Source: a virus. Taken from it: a DNA stretch of 21,375 nucleotides. Positions 14,616 through 21,375 of this stretch are shown here, in pieces. The translations under genes were made by a program, and so were the position numbers. The first letter of the stretch is position 1; every line of letters starts with the position of its first letter. The stretch lies in the IMG/VR virus record IMGVR_UViG_3300048591_000342, positions 1 to 21,375 of that record; one strand, 5' to 3'. The notes under the pieces were generated by a model. The model saw nothing but the letters and a program-made list of their open reading frames with translations. It made no database searches and was not told the DNA's origin.

Positions 14616-14650
14616 AACAGAAAATCATTGAGCAGTGTACCCGGTTCGGG
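14577..14650 (+). promoter_or_regulatory. Programmed -1 frameshift signal with stem and possible pseudoknot
   Basis: Zero-frame GGG GGG (14577-14582) is followed after 6 bases by TCTACGG (14589-14595), which pairs perfectly with CCGTAGA (14610-14616). Loop bases 14597-14603 (CTCGAAC) can pair with 14644-14650 (GTTCGGG; six Watson-Crick pairs and one G-T), giving an H-type pseudoknot. Spacer length fits known stimulators. The heptamer is T GGG GGG, not the classic X XXY YYZ, so slippage most likely uses re-pairing of glycine tRNA on the second GGG. Confidence 0.7.
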
Positions 14651-14905
14651 CTACCTCTGCCGGAGAAGATACGGAACGCCCCGGGACTTTGGCCGGGGCT
14701 TGAGCTTTTTTATACCGGGTTCCTGGAGCTTACCTCCTCCCGGCAGCTCGGGATGAGCCTTGGCCCTATATCGCAGTTGTCTGTTCTGGAGTATTGCCTG
14801 ATCAGGGAGATAGACGGGGAGCAGCAGGAAGATTTCCTGTGGATTATCTCCCACCTGGATCAAAAATATCTGGAGTGGAGTGCGAACCGTGCCAAGCCTA
14901 AGTGA
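14579..14905 (+). CDS. Tail chaperone T region, made as a G-T fusion by -1 frameshift
   Basis: An open frame in the -1 phase runs from the G-run to TGA 14903-14905 and encodes about 107 residues (LYGLEQGPVEQKIIEQCTRF, then LELFYTGFLELTSSRQLG and DFLWIISHLDQKYLEWS). It has no ATG or GTG start with a ribosome binding site near its beginning, so it is best read as the T extension of the chaperone at 14157. Slippage on GGG GGG would give a fusion of about 249 residues. The T part has the helical and aromatic make-up of domains that bind tail tube subunits. The next gene starts at GTG 14889 inside it. Confidence 0.85.
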   Translation, partial: GVVLYGLEQGPVEQKIIEQCTRFGLPLPEKIRNAPGLWPGLELFYTGFLELTSSRQLGMSLGPISQLSVLEYCLIREIDGEQQEDFLWIISHLDQKYLEWSANRAKPK

Positions 14906-15329
14906 GTTTTCAAAAAGAATCCGCATACAGGCCTCCCGGATGGAGCAGGGAGTACAGGCGACCGTTCGCAAGGTCGCCCTTGCCATAGACCAGACGGTGG
15001 TGATGGGTACCCCGGTAGACACCGGCCGGGCCCGCTCCAACTGGATGGTTACTGTCGGGGCTCCCTCTGATGCTGTAATTTCTGCCTATGCCCCCGGAGA
15101 GGGGGGAAACACCGCCGCCTCCAATACCGCCGCCGCCCTGGAACAAGGGGCCGCCGTGATCGCCGGGTACGCAGGGGGCAGTAGTATTCACCTCACAAAT
15201 AACCTACCCTATATAGCAAGATTGAATGACGGGTATAGTGCCCAGGCACCGGCCGGTTTCGTGGAGAAGTCGGTACAGGTTGCCGCCGGAGTTGTGGCTG
15301 GTGCGAAGGTACTTGACGGGGGTGTGTAG
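14889..15329 (+). CDS. HK97 gp10-like minor tail/neck protein
   Basis: This 146-aa protein opens PSLSEFSKRIRIQASRMEQG, continues ALAIDQTVVMGTPVDTGRAR with SNWMVTVG, and ends near LPYIARLNDGYSAQAPAGFV. I recognise this as the HK97 gp10 type of siphovirus head-tail or minor tail proteins, with the VDTGRARSNW and RLNDGYSxQAPAGFVE landmarks intact. GTG 14889 is the preferred start because GGAG (14877-14880) lies 8 bases before it; GTG 14880 would sit on top of that site. Unusually for this family, the gene lies between the tail chaperones and the tape measure rather than among the head-tail connectors. Confidence 0.82.
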   Translation: MPSLSEFSKRIRIQASRMEQGVQATVRKVALAIDQTVVMGTPVDTGRARSNWMVTVGAPSDAVISAYAPGEGGNTAASNTAAALEQGAAVIAGYAGGSSIHLTNNLPYIARLNDGYSAQAPAGFVEKSVQVAAGVVAGAKVLDGGV

Positions 15330-18300
15330 TGTCTCGGGAACGCATTGAGATAGTTGTAACAGAGTCGGGCTCCCGTGTCGTAAAGCGGAACCTGGAGGGG
15401 ATCGGGACGGGGGCGGAAAAAAGCTCTGGGGCGGTAGACTTCCTGAAGAAGTCCCTGGCCTCCCTCGGGGTGGCCCTTTCCGCCTCAACCCTATTGAAGA
15501 CGCTAGACCAATACACCCAGCTGCAGAATCGCCTCCGGGCCGTGGGTCACGAGGGGTCAAACCTGGCCGAAGTATACGGCCGCCTTCAGACCGTTTCCAA
15601 TGACACCCGCTCCTCCTTGTCCGGCTCCATCGAGCTGTATTCCCGTCTGGCCGTTTCGTCAAAAGAGCTGGGCGTGAACACGGATGAGTTGGTCCAGTTT
15701 ACCTCCTCCCTGAACCAGGCCATTATTCTCTCCGGGGCTTCCGCACAGGAAGCGCAGGCGGGCCTGATCCAGTTGAGCCAGGGCATGGCCTCCGGAGCCC
15801 TTCGCGGGGATGAACTCCGGAGCGTGATGGAACAGCTCCCGGCCGTTGCCGATATTATCGCCCGCCAGATGGGAGTCACCCGGGGGGAACTCCGGAAGAT
15901 GGGGGAAGAAGGGGCTATCACCGCAAAAATCATCCTGGATGCCTTCGCGGCCGCCCGTGAGGAGCTGGGGGAGAGGTTCGCCAAGACGATTCCCACGATG
16001 GGGCAGAGCTTCCAGATACTCACCAATAATTTGACCACCTTTGTCGGGAAGGTTGACGAAGCCGGAGGGTTGTCCAGGGCCTTGTCGGGGAGTCTCATGG
16101 CCATGGCCAACGTCCTGGGGGCGGTCGCCGCCCGTGCAGACGATATTGCCGCCGCCCTGACCAACTTCGGCAAAGCCGCCGTGATCGCCGCTACCGCCTA
16201 CGGAACCCTGAAGGCGGCCACTGCGGTTCAAACCATCGTGGCGGCTACTTCCGCCTGGTGGGCCTACCGGAAGGCGATCGCCGCCGGAACCGTGGTACAG
16301 CTCGGGAGCGCCGAAGCTGAAAGGCAGAAGGCCCTGGCCGTGCTGAATAAGATGGCTGCTGAGAACGCAGCCGCCGCCACAACTCTCCGGGTGGCCCAGA
16401 CGGAACAGGCCGCCGCCGCCGCTCGGGTTGCCGGGGTACAGACCGTGGTGGCCCAACTGGCCGCTGAGAGGCAGTTGGAGGTTGTCCGGCTCCAGGCCCA
16501 GATAAATCAGATTGGGCGGAACGCCTCCATGGCCCGCCTTGCGGAGATACGGGCTGCGGAAATCGCCATGACCCGCTCCCTTACCGCCGCCCAGGCGGAA
16601 CTTACCGCCGCCACGACCGCTACGGCTACGGCACAGACCCGTTTGGCCGCTACCTCAACCGCCGTTTCCGGGGCCCAGGCTACCGCCGCCGCTACCGCAA
16701 CGACCGCCGCCGCTTCCACGACCCTGTTTGGGCAGGCCGCCAACTTTGCGAAGGGGGCCGTGGCCTCCCTCTGGGCCGTGATAATGGCCAACCCGTTTGT
16801 GGCCGCCGCAGTGGCCCTGACCGCGATAATCACCACCCTGTACCTTTACCGGGACGCGATCCGGATCGCCGAAGGAGAGACCACCTCCTTTGGAGACCTG
16901 TCCAAGGCGACCTGGGAGGGTATCGTGGCGACTATCCGCCCGGTAGGGGACGCGATCGGCAGCATGTTTTCTGCTACCGGGGACGCGATCCGGGCTATGC
17001 TGGGCGACTCTACGGAAGAGGTGAGAGGGCAGACCAAGAAGCAGGAGGCCTTCTGGCTGTACAGCATTCGCACCGTGTTGCGGATATTTGATATGCTGGG
17101 AGGCGGGGGACGGGCCGTGGCCGCCGGTATCGGGGCCGCCTTCGGTTCCGTGTTTGACTCCCTGAAGGCTCAGCTGCAGCTCCTTGTCCGGGCTTGGGAG
17201 GCGGCCACCAACTTTGATCTGGCCGGAGTAAAGGCGGCCCTTTCGGAATCCGCGAAGGGCTGGGGCGAACTCGGGGCAAACGCGGGCACTGCCTTCCGGG
17301 AAGCGTTTGATGAGCAGCTTCGCCGCCAGTCAGAATCCGGGCTGGAGGCCGCCCTGGATAAAACGATTAACCGGGCTCGGGAGATCGGGGAGAAGCGCCG
17401 GGCGATCGCCGTGCCCATGCCGGAGGTTTCCGTGTCTGTCGGGGGGGTTGTACAGGAGCCCGCCGCCCCGTCCGATGGGCTCCAGAAGTCGCTGGACAAC
17501 CTGATCGGGCAATACGACCGGGTACACGCGGCCCAAGAGGAGTACCGGAAGAATCTGGAGATTCTACAGGCGGCCGAAGCGGCCGGGATACCCGGCAGTG
17601 AACACGCCGCTCACGTCCGGGAGATCATGAAGAAACTGATGGAGGATTCGCTTGACCCCTTCGGGGCGGTTATGCGCTCCTTGAACGAAGAGTCTGCTCT
17701 GTTGGGCCTTACCGCCCAACAACGGGAGATAGCCAACCAATCCCGGAGTATTGAGCAGAGTTTACTGGGGCAGGGAGTTATCCTGAATGAACAGGAGATT
17801 TCCCAGCTCAGGGAGCGGCTGACCCTCCTCCAGCAGGAGACCGCCGCCACTGCCGCTCGTGAGCAGCTACTCCAGTCAGTTAAGGGAAGCCAAGCAGAGT
17901 TTGTGTCCCAACTTACCGCCATGAATCAGTTGATCAAAGACGGAAAAGTGACACAGGCTGAGGCGAATACTTGGTTGGTGGAAAGCCAAGGAGACCTGCT
18001 GGAGGGGACGCTAGAGCAGCAAAACGCCTTTGTGAAGGCCCACGAAGATGCCTATGCGAAGATAGCCGCCCTCCGGCAAGCCGACCTGATAAGCGAGCAG
18101 ACCGCCAATCAGGCAAAGGCTCGGGCTGACGCAGAACTATTCTCTCAGCGGGTAGCGGGGGCAAAAGACTTTTTTGGCAGTATGTCCTCCCTTTCCCGAT
18201 CCAAGAACAGAGAGTTGTTCATGATCGGGAAGGCAGCTTCCCTCGCCAATGCGACTATCTCTGGGATTGAGGCGGTTCAGGAATCCTATGCCAACGGGGG

Positions 18301-18685
18301 CGGATACCCTTGGGGCATTGCCCCGGCCGCCGCTATGACCGTGGTGCAAGCGGCTAACGTGGCTGCGATCGCCGCCCAGGAGCCCCCCGGCTTCGCCTTC
18401 GGTGGCGACTTCGCCGTGAGAGGAACCGGGGGAACCGACTCCCAGACAGTAGCCTTCCGGGCCACCCCCGGGGAAACCGTTTCAATCCGCACCCCGACCC
18501 AGAACCGGGAAGAGCGCCGGGCGGAAGCCCCGGCCGCCGCCCCGGTAACGGCCCGGATCATCAACGTGATAGACCCCGCCCTGGTTGGGGACTACCTCAG
18601 CAACTCCTCTTCCGATTCCGTGCTGGTCAACGCTATCCGCCGCAACTCTGATAGCCTGGCCCCGATCTTCCGTGGGCGGGGGTAG
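15329..18685 (+). CDS. Tape measure protein
   Basis: This 1118-aa protein sets tail length and is later ejected to help DNA cross the host envelope. The N-terminal tape-measure domain is clear (about 50-260): LDQYTQLQNRLRAVGHEG, LSGSIELYSRLAVSSKELGV, ALRGDELRSVMEQLPAVADI. An Ala/Thr-rich helical stretch spans about 345-470. One hydrophobic membrane-type region lies near 480-505 (MANPFVAAAVALTAIITTLY). Charged helices with coiled-coil character fill about 690-950. The C-terminus has the Gly-rich AFGGDFAVRGTGGTDSQTVA segment common in this group. It starts at GTG 15329, overlapping the previous TAG by one base. From length alone the tail would be around 150-170 nm. A seven-G run at 17441-17447 is read in frame. 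Confidence 0.95.
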   Translation: MSRERIEIVVTESGSRVVKRNLEGIGTGAEKSSGAVDFLKKSLASLGVALSASTLLKTLDQYTQLQNRLRAVGHEGSNLAEVYGRLQTVSNDTRSSLSGSIELYSRLAVSSKELGVNTDELVQFTSSLNQAIILSGASAQEAQAGLIQLSQGMASGALRGDELRSVMEQLPAVADIIARQMGVTRGELRKMGEEGAITAKIILDAFAAAREELGERFAKTIPTMGQSFQILTNNLTTFVGKVDEAGGLSRALSGSLMAMANVLGAVAARADDIAAALTNFGKAAVIAATAYGTLKAATAVQTIVAATSAWWAYRKAIAAGTVVQLGSAEAERQKALAVLNKMAAENAAAATTLRVAQTEQAAAAARVAGVQTVVAQLAAERQLEVVRLQAQINQIGRNASMARLAEIRAAEIAMTRSLTAAQAELTAATTATATAQTRLAATSTAVSGAQATAAATATTAAASTTLFGQAANFAKGAVASLWAVIMANPFVAAAVALTAIITTLYLYRDAIRIAEGETTSFGDLSKATWEGIVATIRPVGDAIGSMFSATGDAIRAMLGDSTEEVRGQTKKQEAFWLYSIRTVLRIFDMLGGGGRAVAAGIGAAFGSVFDSLKAQLQLLVRAWEAATNFDLAGVKAALSESAKGWGELGANAGTAFREAFDEQLRRQSESGLEAALDKTINRAREIGEKRRAIAVPMPEVSVSVGGVVQEPAAPSDGLQKSLDNLIGQYDRVHAAQEEYRKNLEILQAAEAAGIPGSEHAAHVREIMKKLMEDSLDPFGAVMRSLNEESALLGLTAQQREIANQSRSIEQSLLGQGVILNEQEISQLRERLTLLQQETAATAAREQLLQSVKGSQAEFVSQLTAMNQLIKDGKVTQAEANTWLVESQGDLLEGTLEQQNAFVKAHEDAYAKIAALRQADLISEQTANQAKARADAELFSQRVAGAKDFFGSMSSLSRSKNRELFMIGKAASLANATISGIEAVQESYANGGGYPWGIAPAAAMTVVQAANVAAIAAQEPPGFAFGGDFAVRGTGGTDSQTVAFRATPGETVSIRTPTQNREERRAEAPAAAPVTARIINVIDPALVGDYLSNSSSDSVLVNAIRRNSDSLAPIFRGRG

Positions 18686-18688
18686 CCT

Positions 18689-19843
18689 ATGCCGGTGGTA
18701 AATACCTCGTTATTTGGTTCCTTGTACCTTCTCCCCTTCCCGGCCCAGGTTCCGGTTCAGGAGAGGATGACGTGGAAGACTTCGGTGTTGGAGGCCTATG
18801 ACGGAACAGAACAGCGGTTTGCCGTTCGGCCGGTAGCCCGGTGGAGGTTTTCCTACTCTCTCCCGGCTTCGGCAGAGGTGGTCGCCTCCGGGTTCCATAC
18901 GGTGTTTGGTGCTCGGGGGTATCAGTGGGCGATCCCGCTGTGGGTAGAGGCCCAGACCCTCGGGGCGGTAGCCCCCGGACTCACCTCCCTTTCGGCCGTG
19001 ACCGATCTGTATGACTTCCGTTCGGACAGCCTGGCCCTTCTGTGGGAGTCCAACCAGAGTTGGCAGATTATTGAGATACAATCCGTTGGGGTAGGAACTC
19101 TCTCCCTGTACGGGGCCACCCAGGCATTCTCCCGTGCGGTACTCCTCCCGGTTCGCCGGGGGTTCATGCCGGATTCCCCGACCCGGACGGGGAGCGGGTA
19201 TGGCTCCACCTATGACGTGGTGTTTGAGGTAGAGGACACGACCCCACCGGCTTCGGTTCCCGTTCCACCCCAGTATGACGGGCAGGACTGGTATGACGAT
19301 GCGGGACTGATGTCCGGGGAAGAGGTGGAAGATCGATTCATACAGCGGGTGGACGTTGTTGACGAGGAACTGGGCCCGGTAGCCTACCGGAGCCCTTGGG
19401 CTACCGGAAGGGTGGCCCGGCCGGTGCGGTGGGTTCTAAGTGGCCCGGAGGCCGTCCGGGACTTCCGGGACTTCCTGAACCGCCGGGCGGGTCGCCTCCG
19501 GGCCTTCTTCTCTCCCTCGGGGTTTCCCGACCTTCGCCTTGCTCACACGGGCCTCGTGACCTCTTCCGTGACCGTTTGGGAAGACGGGTACAACGGGCGG
19601 GAGCGGGTCGCCTTCCAGGATACCGCCCAGGAATGGTTCCCCCGAAAGATAACAGGGGTCACGGTTCTACCGGGCGGCCTTATCTCCCTTGACCTGGATA
19701 CGCCCCTGAACCGGGAGGCGGCCGACCTCCTCCAGTTATCCTATGTGGGCCTGAAGCGGCTAGAACCGGATATGGTGGAACTGGATTGGGTTGGGAACGG
19801 GGTTGCCCAGACAACTATTCGGATATTGGAGATTGAGCCGTGA
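18689..19843 (+). CDS. Distal tail / minor tail protein
   Basis: This 384-aa protein is the first gene after the tape measure, where distal tail proteins that start the tail tip are encoded. No catalytic motif, signal peptide or membrane segment is seen. It is beta-rich, and its two halves contain similar aromatic-rich segments (VARWRFSYSLPASAEVVASG with GFHTVFGARG, against PVRWVLSGPEAVRDFRDFLN with RRAGRLRAFFSPSG). This suggests an internal duplication of a tail-ring fold, each half combining a beta barrel with a Phe/Arg helix. The stop overlaps the next GTG (GTGA). I have seen this gene upstream of DUF2163 genes in other siphoviruses, but I do not know a fixed name. Confidence 0.7.
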   Translation: MPVVNTSLFGSLYLLPFPAQVPVQERMTWKTSVLEAYDGTEQRFAVRPVARWRFSYSLPASAEVVASGFHTVFGARGYQWAIPLWVEAQTLGAVAPGLTSLSAVTDLYDFRSDSLALLWESNQSWQIIEIQSVGVGTLSLYGATQAFSRAVLLPVRRGFMPDSPTRTGSGYGSTYDVVFEVEDTTPPASVPVPPQYDGQDWYDDAGLMSGEEVEDRFIQRVDVVDEELGPVAYRSPWATGRVARPVRWVLSGPEAVRDFRDFLNRRAGRLRAFFSPSGFPDLRLAHTGLVTSSVTVWEDGYNGRERVAFQDTAQEWFPRKITGVTVLPGGLISLDLDTPLNREAADLLQLSYVGLKRLEPDMVELDWVGNGVAQTTIRILEIEP

Positions 19844-20649
19844 TATCTGAGCTGTACCGATTCTCGATGAAAGACCGGGTGTGGACGTACACCAGCGGGG
19901 GCGTGGCCGTCACGCACGCGGGGGAGACCTACCTGCCCCGCCCGATCGGACGCGGGCACGCAGAAGCGAAAAACGACATGAGCCGGGCCTCCCTTGAGGT
20001 TCGCCTGGACATTACTGATGAACTCTCCCGGGCCTTCCTGGATCAGTTTTTTGACTTCATCCTGGAAGTAACTATCTTCCGGAAGGATGAGGTGGAGACC
20101 GTAGTGGAGTGGAAGGGGGTATTGGCGGGGGTTCTTCCCTCTCTTACTCACATGACCTTCAACTTTGAATCCGCCCTCACCTCTCTCCGGAGGCCGGGGC
20201 TACAGCAGCGGTTCCAAAAGAACTGCCGCCACATCCTCTACCGCCGGGGCTGTAACCTAAACCGGGAAGACTTCGCGGTGACGGGGCCGGTGACCGCCAT
20301 CAACGGGGCCTTGGTCACTATGCCCGCCGCTGCCTTGCAGCCCAACGGGTACTACACGGGAGGAGTATTCACGGCCGGGTGGGGGGTTTCCGCATACATC
20401 ACCTACCACGAAGGCTCGGGCCTTGTCCTCCAGCGATCTATGGATGAACTCCTCCAGGCCTTTGCTAACGACGAGAAGGGGTGGGGAAAGAATTACGGTA
20501 GATTGTATGGGGGCCCGGGCGCTAGTATATCCCCGGGTTGTGATCGAACGATCAACACCTGCCGGGATCGGTTTAACAACTTGGACAATAACGGGGCGTT
20601 TCCGTTCATCACTGACCGTAACCCGTTTGACGGTTCCTCCATTATCTGA
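19840..20649 (+). CDS. Tail hub protein, DUF2163 / phiJL001 Gp84-like, probable Fe-S protein
   Basis: This 269-aa protein belongs to the group of tail-tip proteins related to phiJL001 Gp84 and the gene transfer agent hub protein. Landmarks are SELYRFSMKDRVWTYTSGG, ETYLPRPIGRG, SRASLEVRLDITDELSRAF and the C-terminal GCDRTINTCRDRFNNLDNNG with FPF. Four cysteines at 129, 138, 234 and 241 give the pattern C-x8-C ... C-x6-C, the same spacing as the four ligands of the [4Fe-4S] cluster in lambda gpL. A cluster here is therefore likely, though inferred. It sits between the distal tail protein and the tip hub gene cluster, as gpL-like proteins do. It starts at GTG 19840. Confidence 0.88.
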   Translation: MISELYRFSMKDRVWTYTSGGVAVTHAGETYLPRPIGRGHAEAKNDMSRASLEVRLDITDELSRAFLDQFFDFILEVTIFRKDEVETVVEWKGVLAGVLPSLTHMTFNFESALTSLRRPGLQQRFQKNCRHILYRRGCNLNREDFAVTGPVTAINGALVTMPAAALQPNGYYTGGVFTAGWGVSAYITYHEGSGLVLQRSMDELLQAFANDEKGWGKNYGRLYGGPGASISPGCDRTINTCRDRFNNLDNNGAFPFITDRNPFDGSSII

Positions 20650-20659
20650 GGTGTTTTTT

Positions 20660-20893
20660 ATGTGGGTATGGTATGTTGCGGTGTTTGTTGTCTCCCTTCT
20701 GGCGGCCTACGCTACCCGCCCGAAGCCCCAGAACCAGCCGCCTCCGGGCTTCGGGGACATCAAGGCCCCGACCGCAGAGGAGGGCCGGGAGATCCCCGTG
20801 CTATTCGGGACGCGGGAGATGCCCGCCCCGAACGTGGTCTGGTATGGAGATTTTCAAGCAACCCCCGTGAAGAAGTCGGGAGGTAAAAAGTGA
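20660..20893 (+). CDS. Small tail-tip protein with N-terminal hydrophobic segment
   Basis: This 77-aa protein has a GAGG ribosome binding site about 8 bases before the ATG. Residues 2-18 (WVWYVAVFVVSLLAAYA) are hydrophobic enough to be a membrane or insertion segment. A Pro-rich linker and the segment EGREIPVLFGTREMPAPNVV followed by WYGDF come next. That segment is familiar from the N-terminal region of large siphovirus tail hub proteins, where a similar IPVVFGT--NVVWYGD stretch occurs. So this may be a split-off or accessory piece of the hub. The gene ends in a basic KKSGGKK tail and overlaps the next GTG start (GTGA). Confidence 0.65.
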   Translation: MWVWYVAVFVVSLLAAYATRPKPQNQPPPGFGDIKAPTAEEGREIPVLFGTREMPAPNVVWYGDFQATPVKKSGGKK

Positions 20894-21087
20894 CAGAGCC
20901 TGTAATCACTATCCGCATGAGCCAACTACGAAAGCTGCAGCTTTGTGGTAAGGGCTCCCGTGAGTTTTTCCAACGCCATGGCCTGGATTGGGGGGACTTT
21001 CTTCGGAACGGGGTTCAATCGGACGTGCTGGAGGCTACCGGGGACGCCATGGCCGTACAAGTAGTGGAGGCCTGCCGTGGCAGATAA
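20890..21087 (+). CDS. Small conserved-looking tail-region protein
   Basis: This 65-aa soluble protein starts at GTG 20890, overlapping the previous stop. It is mostly helical, with SQLRKLQLCGKGSREFFQRH, then GLDWGDFLRNGV and EATGDAMAVQVVEA. I recall similar short proteins (G-C-G-R-FF-RHGLDW--F---G and ATGDAMA-RVVE) immediately upstream of tail hub genes in other siphoviruses, but no function is known to me. Two cysteines are present (residues 19 and 62). It overlaps the start of the hub gene by 11 bases, so all three genes appear translationally coupled. Confidence 0.65.
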   Translation: MTEPVITIRMSQLRKLQLCGKGSREFFQRHGLDWGDFLRNGVQSDVLEATGDAMAVQVVEACRGR

Positions 21088-21375
21088 GGTAACGGTTGGT
21101 TATAAGTATTGGCTGGGCCTCCACATGATCTTCTGCCGGGGGCCGGTGGATTTTGTTAAGCGGATATGGGTTGACGGCCGCCTTGCTTGGTCAGGAGTCG
21201 CCACCGGGGGACAGATAACCGTGGACGCGCCCGCCCTCTTCGGGGGCTCCTCCCGGGAAGGAGGGGTGACCGGGGACATAGACGTGGAGATGGGCGGCCC
21301 GGCCCAGGTGAAAAACGACTACTTGATGGATCAGCTCGGGGCCGACATACCGGCCTTCCGGGGGGTTCTGGGTCT
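21077..21375 (+). CDS. Large tail hub/tip protein, 5' part (cut by window end)
   Basis: The frame opens at GTG 21077 and stays open for 99 codons to the window edge. The visible start reads VTVGYKYWLGLHMIFCRGPV, then VKRIWVDGRLAWSGVATGGQ and SREGGVTGDIDVEMGGPAQV. That is the N-terminal pattern of the large tail-tip or baseplate hub proteins that follow small tip genes in this kind of siphovirus (G--Y--G-H--ic-GPvD-v--I-v-g--aw and the fgg---GGv-G-vdv--G segment). The protein would contact the host or carry the tip fibre, but its C-terminal receptor-binding part is outside the window. It overlaps the preceding ORF by 11 bases. Confidence 0.75.
   Translation, partial: MADKVTVGYKYWLGLHMIFCRGPVDFVKRIWVDGRLAWSGVATGGQITVDAPALFGGSSREGGVTGDIDVEMGGPAQVKNDYLMDQLGADIPAFRGVLG

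Noticed and set aside
14620-14905. Independent gene for the second tail chaperone
   Set aside because: No ATG or GTG with a ribosome binding site near the start of this frame; a -1 frameshift from the upstream gene explains it better.
17441-17447. Seven-G run in the tape measure gene as a second frameshift site
   Set aside because: The main frame continues for over 1200 bases with sensible protein, no extended alternative frame follows, and similar G-runs occur elsewhere (3114-3120).
1-21375. tRNA genes, CRISPR arrays, insertion sequences, integrase or attachment sites
   Set aside because: No cloverleaf-like sequence, regularly spaced repeats, transposase motifs or recombinase motifs were seen; the window is an almost continuous block of structural and lysis genes.

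Overview
The window is the packaging, head, lysis and tail region of a tailed dsDNA bacteriophage (or prophage) with a long non-contractile, siphovirus-type tail. The evidence is a large terminase with intact ATPase and nuclease motifs, a DUF4055-type portal, a MuF-like minor head protein, scaffold, major capsid protein, connectors, tail tube, a frameshifted tail chaperone pair, a 1118-aa tape measure and a tail-tip cluster. Every gene lies on the + strand, and many overlap stop-to-start (ATGA, GTGA, TAGTG). Coding DNA is GC-rich with heavy CGG and GGG codon use. A two-component spanin means the host has an outer membrane, so a GC-rich Gram-negative bacterium; the genus cannot be told from this sequence.

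Layout: 1-243 is an AT-rich non-coding leader with an AAT microsatellite, inverted repeats and a possible promoter. 244-3410 holds the small terminase, three small proteins of uncertain role and the large terminase. 3419-8694 holds portal, a 52-aa acidic ORF, the minor head protein with an acetyltransferase-like N-terminus, scaffold and major capsid protein, with hairpins before scaffold and capsid and a terminator after capsid. 8745-9863 holds two probable capsid accessory proteins. 9860-11324 is a lysis cassette: inner-membrane spanin, a nested outer-membrane lipoprotein spanin in the +1 frame, a probable holin, and an exported transglycosylase-type endolysin. 11302-12597 holds connector, head closure and tail terminator. 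12601-18685 holds tail tube, chaperone G and G-T frameshift product, an HK97 gp10-like protein and tape measure. 18689-21375 holds tail-tip proteins, including a DUF2163-type protein with four cysteines spaced like the iron-sulphur ligands of lambda gpL, and the start of a large tail hub/tip protein cut by the window end.

The genes form one virion-assembly and lysis programme: terminase loads DNA through the portal into a scaffolded HK97-type procapsid, connectors and terminator join head and tail, the chaperones and tape measure build the tube, the tip proteins start tail assembly, and the cassette in the middle of the head genes releases progeny. The most notable points are the nested Rz1 gene, the frameshift site with a possible pseudoknot, the lysis cassette inside the head module, the acetyltransferase-like fusion on the minor head protein, the related hairpins flanking the scaffold/capsid genes, and the capsid gene's complete lack of CGG arginine codons.
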